DNA of 64,000 bases from Voacanga thouarsii (GCA_026120185.1 JANUWF010001614.1:3397501-3461500), one strand, 5' to 3'. Shown: positions 45,070 through 57,525, counted from the first letter of the stretch. Numbers and translations: made by a program. Notes: generated from the sequence alone by a model not told the origin.

Positions 45070-46176
45070 AGCTTTAACATTGTCATGAAGGACTTGCTGG
45101 AGGTCACTACCAAGCCAACAACACTGCATCAAAGATGCTCGACTCCGAATTCTATTGACCTATATTGTTCAAAGATACCCACAGGTTTGTCCAAAGTTGT
45201 GATAGGTGTCAACGTACAAGTAACATCTCTAAATCTAGTAAGATGCCATTACAAATTTTCCAAGCCTGTGAAGTATTTGATTATTGGGGGATAGACTTCA
45301 TGGGACCTTTTCCTAGTTCTTTTAGGAATACATACATTTTGGTGGCAATAGATTATCTTTCCAAATGGTTGGAGGCCCAAGCTTTACCCTCTAATAATAC
45401 AAGGGTTGTGGTAAGATTTCAGAAAAAACTTTTCACCCGTTTTGGTGTGCCGAAGGTACTCATTAGTGATAGGGGGACTCATTTTTGTAATGCACAAATG
45501 GAAAAAATTCTCAAACATTTAGGAGTGAACCACAGGTTTGCCACCCCCTATCATCCCCAAACGAGTGGACAGGTTGAAGTGGTTAATAGAGAACTCAAAA
45601 GAATCTTGGAAAAAACTATTAACCACACTCGGAAGGATTGGAGCCTAAAATTAGACGACACTCTTTAGGCATATAGGACAACCTTTAAGACACCAATTGG
45701 CACAACTCTGTTTCGGTTAGTTTATGGTAAATCATGTCATCTACCTGTTGAAATTGAACACGAGGCTTATTGGGCGATAAATCTTGTTAATCTTGATCTT
45801 GAGACAGCAGGAAAGTCCAGGTTGCTTCAACTCACAGCCTTGGAGGAGTTGCGAAAAGATGCTTATGATACGTCAATGCGGTATAAAGAGAATGTTAAAA
45901 AATAGCACGACAAGCATATCACTCGACACCACGAATTTGAGAATGGCGATCAAGTATTGTTATTCAATGCTCGCTTATGACTTTTTTCCAAGTAAATTGA
46001 AATCAAGGTGGTTGGGACCATACACTGTGAGTAAAATATTCCCTTTTGGCACCGTCGAAATTATTCACCCCACTAAGGGGACTTTCAAAGTAAATGGAAG
46101 TCAAGTAAAATGCTTTGTTGGTGAACTTCTTCTCGACACGGATCAAGCAGACATGATCTTGGACACTGCAACATGA
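45070..46176 (+). pseudogene. element F integrase
   Basis: The sole coding remnant of F. The zinc domain lies in 45085-45294 and 45165-45230 (CDRCQRTSNISKS carries the Cys pair). The core, open from 45165 to 45668, has GIDFMGPFPSSF (first Asp), VLISDRGTHFCN (second Asp) and QTSGQVEVVNRELKRILEKT (Glu). All three catalytic residues are intact. A TAG at 45666 and another near 45903 interrupt it, and a one-base change near 45975 shifts to the frame ending FKVNGSQVKCFVGE at about 46115. This is better preserved than the integrase of E. Without the other genes it could act only if supplied in trans, and the stops argue against that. Confidence 0.87.
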
Positions 46177-47930
46177 TACCTCTTGGGTTCTCTCATTTTC
46201 TCTTCGATCGGTTGTTCTATTTTCTTTATTTTTGTTTTTGATTTATTTTTCTTTTCTTGTTTTTATGCTTTGGTGTGCACTTTTGTATTTTTCTTTTTAG
46301 GTACTTTACCAATACCTCATTCTTCAAGCATTCAGCTCTTGTACAGCACATTGCACAATGAATGGAAGTATTGTCTTTCTTATCTCTTCTCCTTTATATT
46401 TTTGGTCTCTTGGCATTGTTTATTCCTTGTTCTATTTATTTAGCCATTGAGGACAATGTCCAGTTTAAGTGTGGGGGATTGATTTGATTGAAAATTCTTC
46501 TATGCATATACTTTATCATATCTTTCTTGTGAGCAAAAATTTTCAAAATTTTCAAAATTTTTTCTGATTTTCATTGAGGTTTCAAGCTGTATTTTTAATG
46601 CATGTCTTTATGATGGATTATAGAGCATATGTTCTATATCATTTATGGCTTATGCATGACTTTTTGCACGCACTTGAACTAAGTAGTTCTTGATCAAATG
46701 CTTTACATTGTTCTTAAACCTATTTCTCTACTAAAATTCATGGAGCATTCTAGAACTTACTTGAATATCTCTCAAGGCGAAATAAGAAATACATTCATGA
46801 TTTAACTTAGGGATGACGTTAATAGGCCTTCTTTGGATAGTTTGAGCTTTTCAAGCCTACCTATTTTTTATATTATCCTTAGTGCTTATTTTGAGTCTAA
46901 ATTGTTGATTTCTTTCTTTAAAACCCGTTATCATACTCTGTCCTTTGCTTATTTCTGAGAGTTTGAATAATTTTTCCAAATCTTTATGCTCTTAATGGAT
47001 AAAAGTATATGTAGGAGAATGTTGAGGAAGAATGCATGGAGAAAGATCATAACTCATTACTTTCAGTCATGTATCAATAGTTGTGTTGAGCTAGAAAGAG
47101 AAAAGAATGAGAATAAAGAGAAAAGACAGATTGAAAATAAGAAATAAAAAATAGAAAGCTACTGAGAAATAAAAAGATGGAAAGATTAAGAAAGAGAAAG
47201 AAAAGAACAGTAGTAGTGAAAGAAAGACAAAAGAAAATTGAGAGAGAAAGATAAGAAAGATCACAAGAGGAATGGTGATTAAGCTGTAAAAGTTGAATTC
47301 ATATCAAATCCTAGATACCATTGCTGAAAATTTGAGTGATCTTGTGAAAAATAGAGAAGAGTTGATGAAGTAAGTGAAAAGACGAGAAAAAGAAAAGAAA
47401 AGAAAAAGAGAGAAAATGCAAGATTTGCTTGAACTGAATTGTAATTGCTAGATAAGGTTATTGGTTTGATTGATTTTGGAATAGGAGAGCACGAAGAGTT
47501 GGAAGTTATTGATATATTTTGTTTATCATTTTCTTGCAAACTCTCAGCTTCTTTGATATTTGATTTTCCTATATCATTCGTTTGACAAGTTACATTACAA
47601 GCCTTTAGCCTTACATTACCAACTTGAAAGCCCTACTTGACCTAAGTAGAATCATGATACGTCTCGGATTAGTGGAGAGAGTGTATTTTTTGAACTAAAT
47701 TCTTTTCAATAGTTTGAGAATATTGTTAAGTATTGAGATGGTTCTACTAAGTCATTATTCACTTACACAAGTCTTGCATTTGTTGTAAAAGATGTAGTAG
47801 CATGTGTTTTATGTTCTTGAATGAAGGAAGCATTGAAGATATTGTTTTGAAATTGATTGAGTGATTGATGAAACATTGTGTTTTCCTACTTGTCTTTGAT
47901 ACTTTGCTTGAGGACAAGCAAAGAGCTAAG
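46177..47930 (+). other. 3' noncoding region of F
   Basis: AT-rich sequence homologous to E 22603-24303 (inverted), including the purine-rich stretch at 47080-47420. ORFs such as 46183-46443 are hydrophobic low-complexity translations of T-rich DNA and have no family features. Confidence 0.75.
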
Positions 47931-47942
47931 TCTGGGGGAATG
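47931..47942 (+). other. polypurine tract of F
   Basis: TCTGGGGGAATG just before the LTR start at 47943. Its AGCTAAGTCTGGGGGAATG surroundings are the usual form next to Athila/Tat 3' LTRs. E has the same place mutated (GTGACGGAATG). Confidence 0.8.
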
Positions 47943-48591
47943 TGATAGGACCTAAATTAGTCATATTTTTCCTAGTTATTTGAGGCTCTTTTAGGATACA
48001 TTCTGTTCAATAACTAGTCATAATCCTTCATATTTCAAATTTTACCCTTAGAAATGTATTTTGTTCATTATTTCAGATTTTAGGAGTAAAACGAAGCAAA
48101 AACATCGCAAAACAAAACCAAGGCGGCACCGGCCAGGACAGAGGAACCGGCGCTGGCCATATGCTGATGAGATGAACTTTGAAGCGATGAAAAATTGTTG
48201 AAACAGACTGGAACAGAACCTAACCGATGTCGGCTCTAGTAGCCAAGGTGGCACGGCTTCACTCTGGACAACATTGTGTTGAAATCAAGAAAAAATTGGC
48301 GAACAACGGAAGAAACAGAACACAACCAGTGCCAGCTCCAGTAGCTAAGGCGGCGCCGGCTATGCCTTGAAGAAAAGGCAGAACTTTGATTTTTGCACGC
48401 GATTTTTGGTAATCTGTGGAATTTTAGTATCTTCCTACTTCTACACGGCCACGAACCTTATACCAACGAGTTTAGGCACCTCTTAAGCCTATTAATAGAT
48501 GAAAAACACAAGAGAAAAGGGGAGAATTCATAGATCATCATAGAAAATCACTCAAATCAATGAAGGAATTCTTCAAATCAAGGAGGGTTGT
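47943..48591 (+). repeat. 3' LTR of F, left part
   Basis: It starts TGATAGGACCTAAATTAG and matches the 5' LTR up to GAGGGTTGT, where the solo LTR S is inserted. GC-rich motifs lie at 48120-48370. Confidence 0.93.
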
Positions 48592-51500
48592 TGTAACACC
48601 CCACTACCTAGGCCCAACAGGGCCGGGGATGTCACCCCATCCAAAGGATAAGCGGTCTTTATAACTAGGTCACACCAACGAAAATAATAATAATACTTTA
48701 AAAATTGAACTTATTGCAACCCAAAAATTCAGGAACAAATCCAAAATAAATTGTTCACTATCATCTCTCAAAGCAACACATAAAATAAATAACACAAAGC
48801 CTTCAAAGTAGGCAACAATCTAGCTACACATCTCCATACCAGGATCGACCTGAAAACATGGCATAAAAGGTGATGAGATAAAAATCTCAGTAAACCCATG
48901 TGTACTTTGAGTGTTTCAAGTAAAACAGTTCATGTATGCAAGTTGTAAAAATTGTATAGAAGAAAATACTGGCAAGCAATAAATAAGGATTAAAAATAAA
49001 GAGTGACGTTTTGCTTTTCAAACCATACATGTACATAATAAATACAACCACTCAAATGGGTAGCCATGGGTTACCACACGTTGGGCCCTATGACCATATA
49101 ACGGTCAAAATGCCACACTTTGTGCAGACTGACAAAAAAGGTAGGTGATCGGCCTATTGGGTAAGACACTCCTCCTTCTCTACACCCAAACATACCGGTT
49201 GTCCACTCCAGAAACACACAGTCTACTTGATTGAAACTTGCTAGCTCGGACCGGCATGACTAAGTAGTACTGTCGCTTCTCTAAGTTGAGTTCATCTTCT
49301 GGAGGTGACCTCCTGCCAGAAGACTCGCTCTTGCTCTTCAAAACTAGTACTACTAGCCTACCATTATTGAGTACTCAACGTTGATTGTCCCACTTGGGAG
49401 AAAACGGATAAAACATTGCTTTACTTGGAAATAGCAATTAAGAGTTTCTAAAATTCGCGTCAAAGTTGGTTTTTAGAAAGAGTTTAATGTTTGTGCAAAA
49501 CTGCTTGTTTGGTTTTCAAATGATTTGTTTGACTGAACAAAAAAGGAAATAGTTCTTAATTGCCTTTACAAAATAAGTGTCCATACACTTCGTGTTTGAC
49601 TTGTCATAGTAACCTTTTGCCATCAAATAAGTTTATGCAGGAGCTTACCTAATCCTTTGCTTTCAAATTCACAAATCTTCTAAAGCAGACCTAATCCTGT
49701 CTGGGGTAAACACAAGTCATATGGTTATACTCAAACTATATTTGCATTCATAAATAATCCTAGTTCAACTTATACAATCATGACCCTAATGTCCTAAGCT
49801 TTAAGGCTAGATGATAAAGGGTTTTATAAAATAAGTCTAGCTTGATAAGTGAAAATAACTAGGGGTTGTAAAATAATTACTAATAAGTTATAGGTTCAAA
49901 TACAAATCTTGAGTGTTGTTATTAATAAATAAACTAGGGTTTAATTGATGAAGAATCATAAGTCCTAGATAATATTATTAAAATAAATAATAAATTATTA
50001 CTAATCTCTTAATTAATAATTAATAGATAGAAAATAATAAATAAATTTAATAATAAATAAATTTTATTAAATTTTGATCAATAGATAATAAATAAATTAC
50101 AATAGTATTTATGAATATATGGCCTACAAGATTAATATTTTTCCTATTATTATTATTTATATAAAAGGCTTTATTTATTATTATTGTTATATATAAATAT
50201 TATATATATTATCTTTAATAGAAGATATCATTTATTTGGCTAAAATATTATTATTCCATTTAATATTCCAATTCCAACTTCCTAGGGTTTCCGAAATCTT
50301 TGGAGGAAATCATAATATTAAAATTGGCCAATTAAAATAGCTTAGGATCAATAAGGTCATGATCATAATTTTTCTATTGCTAACAAGAATCATGAATATA
50401 AACTCCAACATCAATCAACAAATTATTCTATTCATGAATAAAGGCTTAAATCCATACCTACTATCATATGGCCAAATCTCTACTAAGCATAATCATATTC
50501 ATGGCTTCAATGAAAACAAGAACATAATACCCTATCCACCAAAGGTGACATAATATCTATCATGCTTAAACATTCATACTCACTTAAGACACGAAGAACA
50601 TGCATCGATCCATAAGAAACTTCATAAAACTTAACCATGGCCAAACATTCTCATGCTCCAATCTCAATTCCTTCATACATAAGCATATACTCAAACCCCG
50701 ATCATATTTTATCCTTTTCCATCAACATCTAAGAGAAGTGACCTTAGAATTAAAGAGAAGGTTAAAGAGAAATACTTAGTTGATGACTATCTCGATAAAG
50801 ATTTAAGGAGATCCACACGCTTAGGAGGCTTGAATCGTCTAAGAAAGAAGAAGAAAAACAGCTATGGTTGTAGCAACCATTTTGGCCGAGAGAGAAAGAG
50901 AGAGAGTATTAGTATGACATGTTAAAGATTGAAGGGAAGAAGATGAACAAAAGTTGTTCTTGGTTACCTTGATGGTGTTCTTGAGACTTCAAGAAAAATT
51001 CTGGTTTTTTATCCGATTACAAATTTTTGTTTTCGAGATTTAATGTTATAAAATCCAGAAATGGACTCTAGGGAGTGAGTAGGCATGATCTGGAGTTTTT
51101 GGAAGGGATTGAAGGTGTTTAGAGTGGTCTTAGGCTTGAAGAAAGGTAGTGTGTGTTCTTGGTGTTCTTGGAGAAATGGAGAGAATTGGAGAGAAAGTGC
51201 TTGACGAAATGCTGAAGGTGTTGGCCGAATGATTGAGGGATTTCTGTGATTTGATTTTTAGATTGGGGAGAAGAGGGAAATCTGGTTGTTTGAAATTAAA
51301 GTGGAGTAATTTATGGAGTGTTTTAGGGTAGAAGATATGGTAATGTTGTTTGATTGATGGAGGTTCTTTGGAGCTACTATGGCCGACTAGTTTTGCTGTA
51401 GTTTTGCTGAAATGAATGAGGGTTGAAGGAGCTGTAAGGTTGGCTGAAATGTTGAGTTCAATGGTGGGAGAATTTCTGGTTTTTGAAGCTTAATCCAAGG

Positions 51501-52753
51501 GAGTTTTCATGGAGCAATTGCTGGAATTTTTGAACTTCAATTGAAAGCTTTATTGGAGTAATTGAAGGAGGAATTTGAGGAGTAGCTATGGAGTCCAGTC
51601 GTGTAGGTCAGTGGAGGATGGTAATGGAGTTCAGTTCATGGCTGACTAAGGTTAACTTCACAGAAGTTTGAGGTGGTTTTCGGACAAGGCTTGAAGAGAG
51701 AGCAAGGCTGGAATTTTTCTGGTTTGAGATTTGAATTACTTGCTGGAATTTGTTGTGCAGTTTTTCTGCAATGTTCCAGCTGATTCGTAGAAGGTTTGGG
51801 GAGGTATTGGAGGGTCCTTTAAGGTTAGTTTACAGCCTTCTTTATAGAGGAAAGGCAGTGGTAATCTACTGGTCTGAAGGGTAGAAGAAACATCCTTGTT
51901 TTTGGCCTGCTAAGCATCGAAGCTGTCCAGAATTTTTTTCTAGTTTGCACAGCTTTGTGCAGTCCGATTTTTGGCAAAGAATTTCAGTCTTCGAGCTGAA
52001 TAAGTTGGCCATTTTTCTGGCAGCATTTGAGTAAGAAAGATGGTTGAAATTTTCGAAGGCTTGACTGTCCAAGAACCTGGAAAATTTTTCAAATTGCTTC
52101 CATGAAAAAGATGAACATTATGGAGTGGAGTTTGAAGGTTCAACCATGGAGATTAATTCTCTTGGGAATCTTCCTTAACTTCTTCCCTATTTTCAGTCAA
52201 AACTCTATCCTCTAAGAGCTATTTTTAAAATTCTAAGACCAAAAATCCTTGCTGAAATTTGCTAGAATTAAAACATAGATTTAGATAAATTGAACAAACT
52301 TAATTGGTAGAGAATTTAAGGTAAACTAGGAAATAAAAGGACATGAATCACTTAAGAATTCTTTTAGGGCATAAGAATATAATTAGGACATTCCCTTCAT
52401 GTCTCCCTTAGAACAACACTCCTATTTCTACTTATGAATGCAAGGGACGAAAAAAAATAATTATGATAAAACTTAAATGATGGGATTTGAACTCAAGACC
52501 TTAGAGATTAATTCCAAAGCTCTAACCACTAAACCACAACAACTCTTGTTCTTATTTTCTCTCCCAAATATTCTTCCTATTTAATCCTCAAGCTATCTTC
52601 TTATTTTGACCTCAAGTAAAATTACCATTTTACCCTTCCTACTCAATAAGCACAACTAAGCCTTCTAGACTATAAATCATAATTCTAAAGTATATAAAAT
52701 CATTCAAATATATATATCCTTACTCTAGGGTTGGCTTTAGGTGGGGTTTCACA
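48592..52753 (-). repeat. solo chromovirus LTR (S), 4162 bp
   Basis: A complete LTR of the G1/G2 family in minus orientation. On the minus strand it starts TGTGAAACCCCACC and ends GGGGTGTTACA. There is no internal region on either side: both ends are flanked by GTTGT (48587-48591 and 52754-52758), and the F LTR continues seamlessly. It arose by recombination between the two LTRs of a full element that inserted here. Small ORFs inside (for example 50359-50553 and 51866-52143) are noncoding LTR sequence. Confidence 0.95.
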
Positions 52754-53391
52754 GTTGTGCAAGAAGGTTTTCAAAGGAAGAAAAAGGAGGCTTGTCTATG
52801 AGTGCTTTCTTTTACTTTGTTTTCTTTTTCTTGAACAATGATGTATTAATTGTTTTGTTGTAATTTTGGCATTGTTTTAAATATTCATGTTTTTTAGGGT
52901 TATTTGATCTTTTGATTAATTGATTGTTATTCTTGGTATTTAATTACTGGTGCGAATTATGAGATTGATTGGTTGTTTCTTTCCATTAACTTGCTAGAGA
53001 AAGGGGTTGATGGTGGTCTCAATTCATTAGTTTCATATTTGTTGTCTTTTAACTTGCATGAGAAAGGGGTTAATTGCTAAGAACAGGGTAATTAAAGGTT
53101 AATCGATGTCTGCCAGAGTATGGATTCATTAGTTAATTTCATGTTTTAAGTTTGTCAGAGTATGGAAATTTAATCAAGGATTGTGTTTAATGCATCTTTT
53201 GGGTGAATTAGTTCAGACAAAGTATGTGGTGCTAATTTGTCTAGAAGATAGTGATTTCATGGATTGGGAAAGAAGTGAATCTATATTAATCCTTTATGAT
53301 GCCAAGAGAATAATTAGTTATGATAATGATTAGGTACTTGAAGATTATGTTTGTCTAAACAATGGCTTAAGTTACATAATTCTCCATTCTT

Positions 53392-53431
<40 letters not shown>

Positions 53432-53656
53432 CCTTTTTATTTCATTTTTACTTTATCAAGTCAATTAAACAATGATAAAAAATGGATTAATGCATACTTG
53501 TTCCTTGAGGATCGACACTCGTTTGAACTCTATGCTTGTTAATGATTAGTACACTTGCTCATATGTGTAATTTTGGTTTAACGTTTTAATTTAAACTTGA
53601 TTGTGAATGTGCTTGGTTTTTATATGATTTTTTATACCCAAATAAATCACACATCA
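52754..53656 (+). repeat. 3' LTR of F, right part
   Basis: It resumes GTTGTGCAAGAAGG, matching 43850 onward in the 5' LTR, and ends CACACATCA at 53656. A TA microsatellite lies inside. The combined LTR without the insert is about 1547 bp. Confidence 0.93.
53395..53428 (+). repeat. (AT)17 microsatellite
   Basis: 34 bases of alternating A and T in the F 3' LTR. The 5' LTR has only CATGTATATATT at the matching place (44480), so the repeat expanded after insertion. Confidence 0.93.
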
Positions 53657-55083
53657 GGGTTATCCAAGAAAACCTTAAGTAATTAGGACTTTGTTTTAGC
53701 AAAAAAAAAAAAAAAAACAGAATTACCCCTCCTATTCCTTTAGATTTTCGGCAACAATCTGCCCCCATTCTACATGAAAATTCCAGCTAAAAACCTGCAC
53801 AAAATCCCTCTAGTTATCAAGCCAAAAAAAAAAAACAGCTACACAAAGACTCCTTTTTCTTCTCTCATTCTCGCCATCTTGGAGACTAAAAACCAGCCTG
53901 ATTTCAGCCCTCTTTCTATCCAGATTTTTGGCCATTATAAGCTTTAAAAACATAATAGCAACAACATGCAAACCACTGTCTCGATTTGGCACTCAAATAA
54001 GGACCCAAGCTGTCCAACTTTTCTCTTGTGATCAAGAATCATCAACAAGGTAGAACTCCACCAAACACCCAAACACCAAAACCTAGTCTTTTCTGCCTAG
54101 CAAACCATAAAATTCATACCTTCTTAGCCTCTTAAACTCACTAAACAAACAGCATTTTTCCTACTCAAAAATTCAGCCAGCCTACTCTAAGAACAAAGCC
54201 AAAATTGAAACACCCTACAAGGTAAACGATCTTCAACCCTTCTATTCATCTCTTACTCAATTCTTTCTCTCTTTTCTTCCTTAAATCATGTCCATAAGGG
54301 ATTGATTTTATCCCTTGATTGGTGAGTCTCAATCAAGGACATCTAGGCAAACCAATCTCTTCACCTATCCATCGAACTCAAGCTAGTCATCAAGGAGTTG
54401 CCGTGTTTTAAGTCTAGTTAGCTAAGAGGTAATCAAGATCCTATCTTTACTGATTTAAATGACTTTGATCTTTCAATTAATGTCTTATGAATGCTTACGG
54501 AGGCTAGTATGAAAGCAAGAATGGACTAGAATGATAAATATATTCATGTGAGCCATAGACAAAGCATGTATTAGATAGGACCTTAATGCTTCTTGTCATG
54601 ATGAATCTAGATCTATACTAAGTAGGCAAAAATGAGATATTTTAATGTTTATGGGGCAGATTATGATAATTTTATGCTAGATGAATATAAGAGTTGCCAT
54701 ATAGTGATTTGATTTGGATGAATGCATGGATATGATCAATATCATGGCAAAGGACGTTGTGTATGTGATCTAATGAATTAAATTCCTAGATACCATGGAT
54801 GAATTAGGTGATTAATGAGATAATGAGAAAACAGCCCTAGCCGCCATCTTTTTCTGCTAGCACAAGAAATTTTGGTGCTTAAGTATTCCTCTATGTGTTT
54901 TACTGTTAGAGATATCACACACTGTGATTATAGTGGTTAGACGTCCAACTCTCGTGGAGTTTGCATAAGAGGATTGTTGGATCGCGCCTCGACTTAAAGA
55001 AGATCAATTTTGTTCTTTGAACAATCACCCAAAAGTAAAAGCTGTTACCTTTGTTATCATTATGTCTTGTTTTCCACACATAG
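53657..55083 (+). repeat. gypsy-like LTR/leader (H), right part
   Basis: Follows F directly and probably continues 42201-43198. There is no coding domain. It has an A-run at 53701-53717, and the sequence near 53740-53990 contains LTR U5-like wording. The stretch 55060-55083 is pyrimidine-rich and ends CACACATAG just before an ATG. No primer site of Met or Asp type was found, so the LTR end within this block cannot be placed. Confidence 0.45.
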
Positions 55084-55118
55084 ATGGGTCCTAGGAAGGT
55101 ATCTCGTTCTAAGGTCAG
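55084..55118 (+). pseudogene. start of a gypsy gag (H), cut
   Basis: The ATG at 55084 begins MGPRKVSRSKV, a basic start like those of plant gypsy Gag proteins. At about 55118 the sequence switches into the middle of the G2 gag (equivalent to 10062 in G1), in a different frame. Only about a dozen codons remain. Confidence 0.45.
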
Positions 55119-55640
55119 TAGCTCAGTACGCAGCACAGTTCACCCAGTTGTCGAAGTACTGCAAGAGATTGGTGGACACCAAGCAGAATTGGACGAGGCA
55201 GTTCGTCAAGGGGCTGAGGCCGGAATTGAGGAGGGCGTTGGCATCTTCTCCACCGACAACATATTCGAGGGCCATGGACGTAGCTACTCGAACTGAGAAT
55301 GAGGACCGCAACAGGATGGCGGCGAGGCCTTTCCAACCGCCAAGGCAGCCGCAAGGACACTTCCAAGGATAGCAATCCAACAAGCGCCCCGCCAACCAAT
55401 AGTGGCAGAATCGGGGAAAGTAAGCCCGGACAACACCAGTTGGTCCTACTTAGAACCTTCCATCATGCCGGCAGTGTGGAAAAAGAGGCCACACCGAGAA
55501 GCATTGTTGGTCCAAGGGTGGTGAAAGGAAATGTTATCACTGCGGCGACCCGAACCACCTGCGGAACACCTGCCCTAAGTTGCACCGAGTCGGGCAAGGA
55601 AATCCGACGCAGAACCCGAGGCCCAATAGAACTAACACCA
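55119..55640 (+). pseudogene. G2 Gag, C-terminal half
   Basis: It starts inside the retrotrans_gag domain (VAQYAAQFTQLSKYCKRLVD) and has two zinc knuckles. The first, near 55470-55515 ([11 protein letters not shown]), is intact, unlike G1. The second is [14 protein letters not shown] near 55534-55575. TAG codons at 55370 and 55400 stand at Gln or similar sites. A one-base change around 55480 shifts the frame relative to the upstream half. Confidence 0.86.
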
Positions 55641-56160
55641 TGGGAGCATCCAAAAGTGGAGCACTGAAGCTGCAAGCGAAAGCCAAGGTGTTCGCTCTCA
55701 ACAAAGAAGAGGTTGGGACCGATGCAGCAGTAGTGGAAGGTACGTTTACTAACCAAGGACATTCCGTTAATGCATTAATAGACCCTGGCTCTACTTATTC
55801 CTATTTAAATAAGATTTGTGCATGTCATTTGGGTTGGGATGGAGTAGAGCTACCTTTTACTTTAGTAGTAAGCACATATTTGGGAAAAATTTGCAAGCGG
55901 ACCGGTATGTGCAAAACTGTAAAATTGATATGGTGATGGATTGGTTAGCTAAGCATGGGGCTAGAGTAGACTGTAAGAATAAATCAGTCCAGTTCATTAG
56001 ACCGGGTTGTGATATGTTGGAATTTGATGGCAAGAAGGTAAAGGAATTAAAGTATTTGATAGCGGGGGCTAAGGCCCGAAAATTAGTGAAGTAAGGATGT
56101 TAAGGGTACCTGGCTTACGTGATAAACAAGCCGAAGGACTAGTCTACTCTGGAGGACACC
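55641..56160 (+). pseudogene. G2 protease, internally deleted
   Basis: The catalytic LIDPGSTYSYLN lies near 55776-55811. A one-base loss near 55885 shifts the frame. About 75 bases present in G1 (10872-10945) are missing between AAAATTGATATG and GTGATGGATTGG (near 55930), removing the segment before MDWLAKHGA. The breakpoints share short GAT-rich sequence. The remaining frame 55816-56094 ends at a TAA (56092) where G1 has CAA. Confidence 0.86.
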
Positions 56161-57033
56161 GAAGTGGTGAAGGACTTTCGCGATGTATTCCCAGCGGAAC
56201 TTACTTCTCCACCTCCCAGCGAAGAAGTGGAATTCACCATTGACCTAGTTCCGGGAATGGAACCAGTATCACAGACCCCGTACCGGATGGAACTGGCAGA
56301 GCTGAAAGAGTTGAAGGAACAGTTAGAGGAGTTAGTGAAGCAAGGCTACATCAGGCCTAGCACGTCGCCCTGGGGAGCGCCTGTGCTGTTTGTGAAGAAG
56401 AAGGACGGGACTCTAAGGCTATGTATCGACTATCGAGGCCTGAATAATCTAACAATCAAGAATAAGTATCCCCTACCGCTGATTGACGAGCTATTCGACC
56501 AGTTGCAAGGATCCAGTTACTACTCCAATTTGGACCTGATGGAAGGGTACTACCAAGTGCGGACAAAAGAGGAGGATATTCCCAAGATAGCCTACAACAC
56601 TAGATATGGGCATTATGAGTTCATGGTAATGCTGTTCGAGGTGCCCAATGCTCCAGCAGTATTCATGGATTTGATGCATCGGGTGTTCCGGTCTTACTTG
56701 GACAAGTTCGTGGTAGTTTTCATCGACGACATTATGATTTACTCCAAGAGTCCAGAGGAGCATGTAGAGCATTTGAAGCTCGTGTTGGAGAAGCTGCAGG
56801 AGCACAAGCTATTCGCAAAGTTTAGCAAGTGTGAATTCTGGCTGGACAGTGTGGCATTTCTTAGCCATATGGTGACCAAGGACAGAATAAAGGTAGACCC
56901 AACAAAGGTCGAAGCAGTGTCAGACTGGAAGCAACAAGAGAACATCATTGAGATTCAAAGCTTCTTGGGATTAGCTGATTACTACAGGAGATTCATCAAA
57001 GGGTTTTCAACGCTCGCATCACCTATGACATGA
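56161..57033 (+). pseudogene. G2 reverse transcriptase
   Basis: The longest open stretch in G2: 289 codons without a stop (56164-57033). Blocks are [35 protein letters not shown] (first Asp), [31 protein letters not shown] (catalytic pair), and [21 protein letters not shown] at the end. It stops at a TGA (57031-57033), probably once CGA. Small changes at conserved sites (for example RQGYYQ to MEGYYQ) suggest loss of function. Confidence 0.9.
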
Positions 57034-57525
57034 CTACTGAGAAAAGATGTTCCATTTGTGTGGAGTGAGAAATGCGCATAGAGTTTTCAAGAGTTGAAGC
57101 GAAGGTTGATGACAGCATCAGTATTGAGTCTACCAGGGGAAGATAAGCCTTACGCGCTGTATACCGATGCCTCGAAAGAAGGATTGGGAGCAGTACTGAT
57201 GCAAGACCAGAAAGTGATCGCTAATGCTTCTCGAAAGTTGAGACCTCATGAAGTCAACTACCCTACTCATGATCTAGAGCTAGCAGCTATCGTGTTCGCT
57301 CTAAAGAAAAGGTGACACTACCTATACGAAGCTAAGTATAAAGTGTTCACCGACCACAAGAGTCTGAAGTACATCTTCACTCAGAAGGATCTGAATCTGA
57401 GGCAACGAAGATGGATGGAATTTCTGGAGGAGTACCGTTGTTCGATCAATTACCATCCTGGGAAGGCCAACGTTATAGCTGATGCACTGAGCAGAAAGGT
57501 CATAATGGCTAGGCTAAGGGTGTAG
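57034..57525 (+). pseudogene. G2 RNase H
   Basis: [18 protein letters not shown] keeps the first Asp, which G1 has lost. Next come ASRKLRPHE and [18 protein letters not shown] at 57313-57315 stands where Trp is expected (G1 has TGG). [12 protein letters not shown] and [16 protein letters not shown] complete the domain. A TAG at 57079 also interrupts the start. Confidence 0.88.

Larger units (their letters stand above)
43199..53656 (+). mobile_element. Athila/Tat-like element F, integrase-only derivative
   Basis: It has a 5' LTR (43199-44737), doubled primer site, short leader, integrase, noncoding 3' region and a 3' LTR (47943-53656, split by solo LTR S). Flanking five bases are GAGTT (43194-43198) and GGGTT (53657-53661), a target duplication with one change. 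Gag, protease, reverse transcriptase and RNase H are missing, joined out at about 45070. It is a relative of E in the opposite orientation. Confidence 0.9.
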
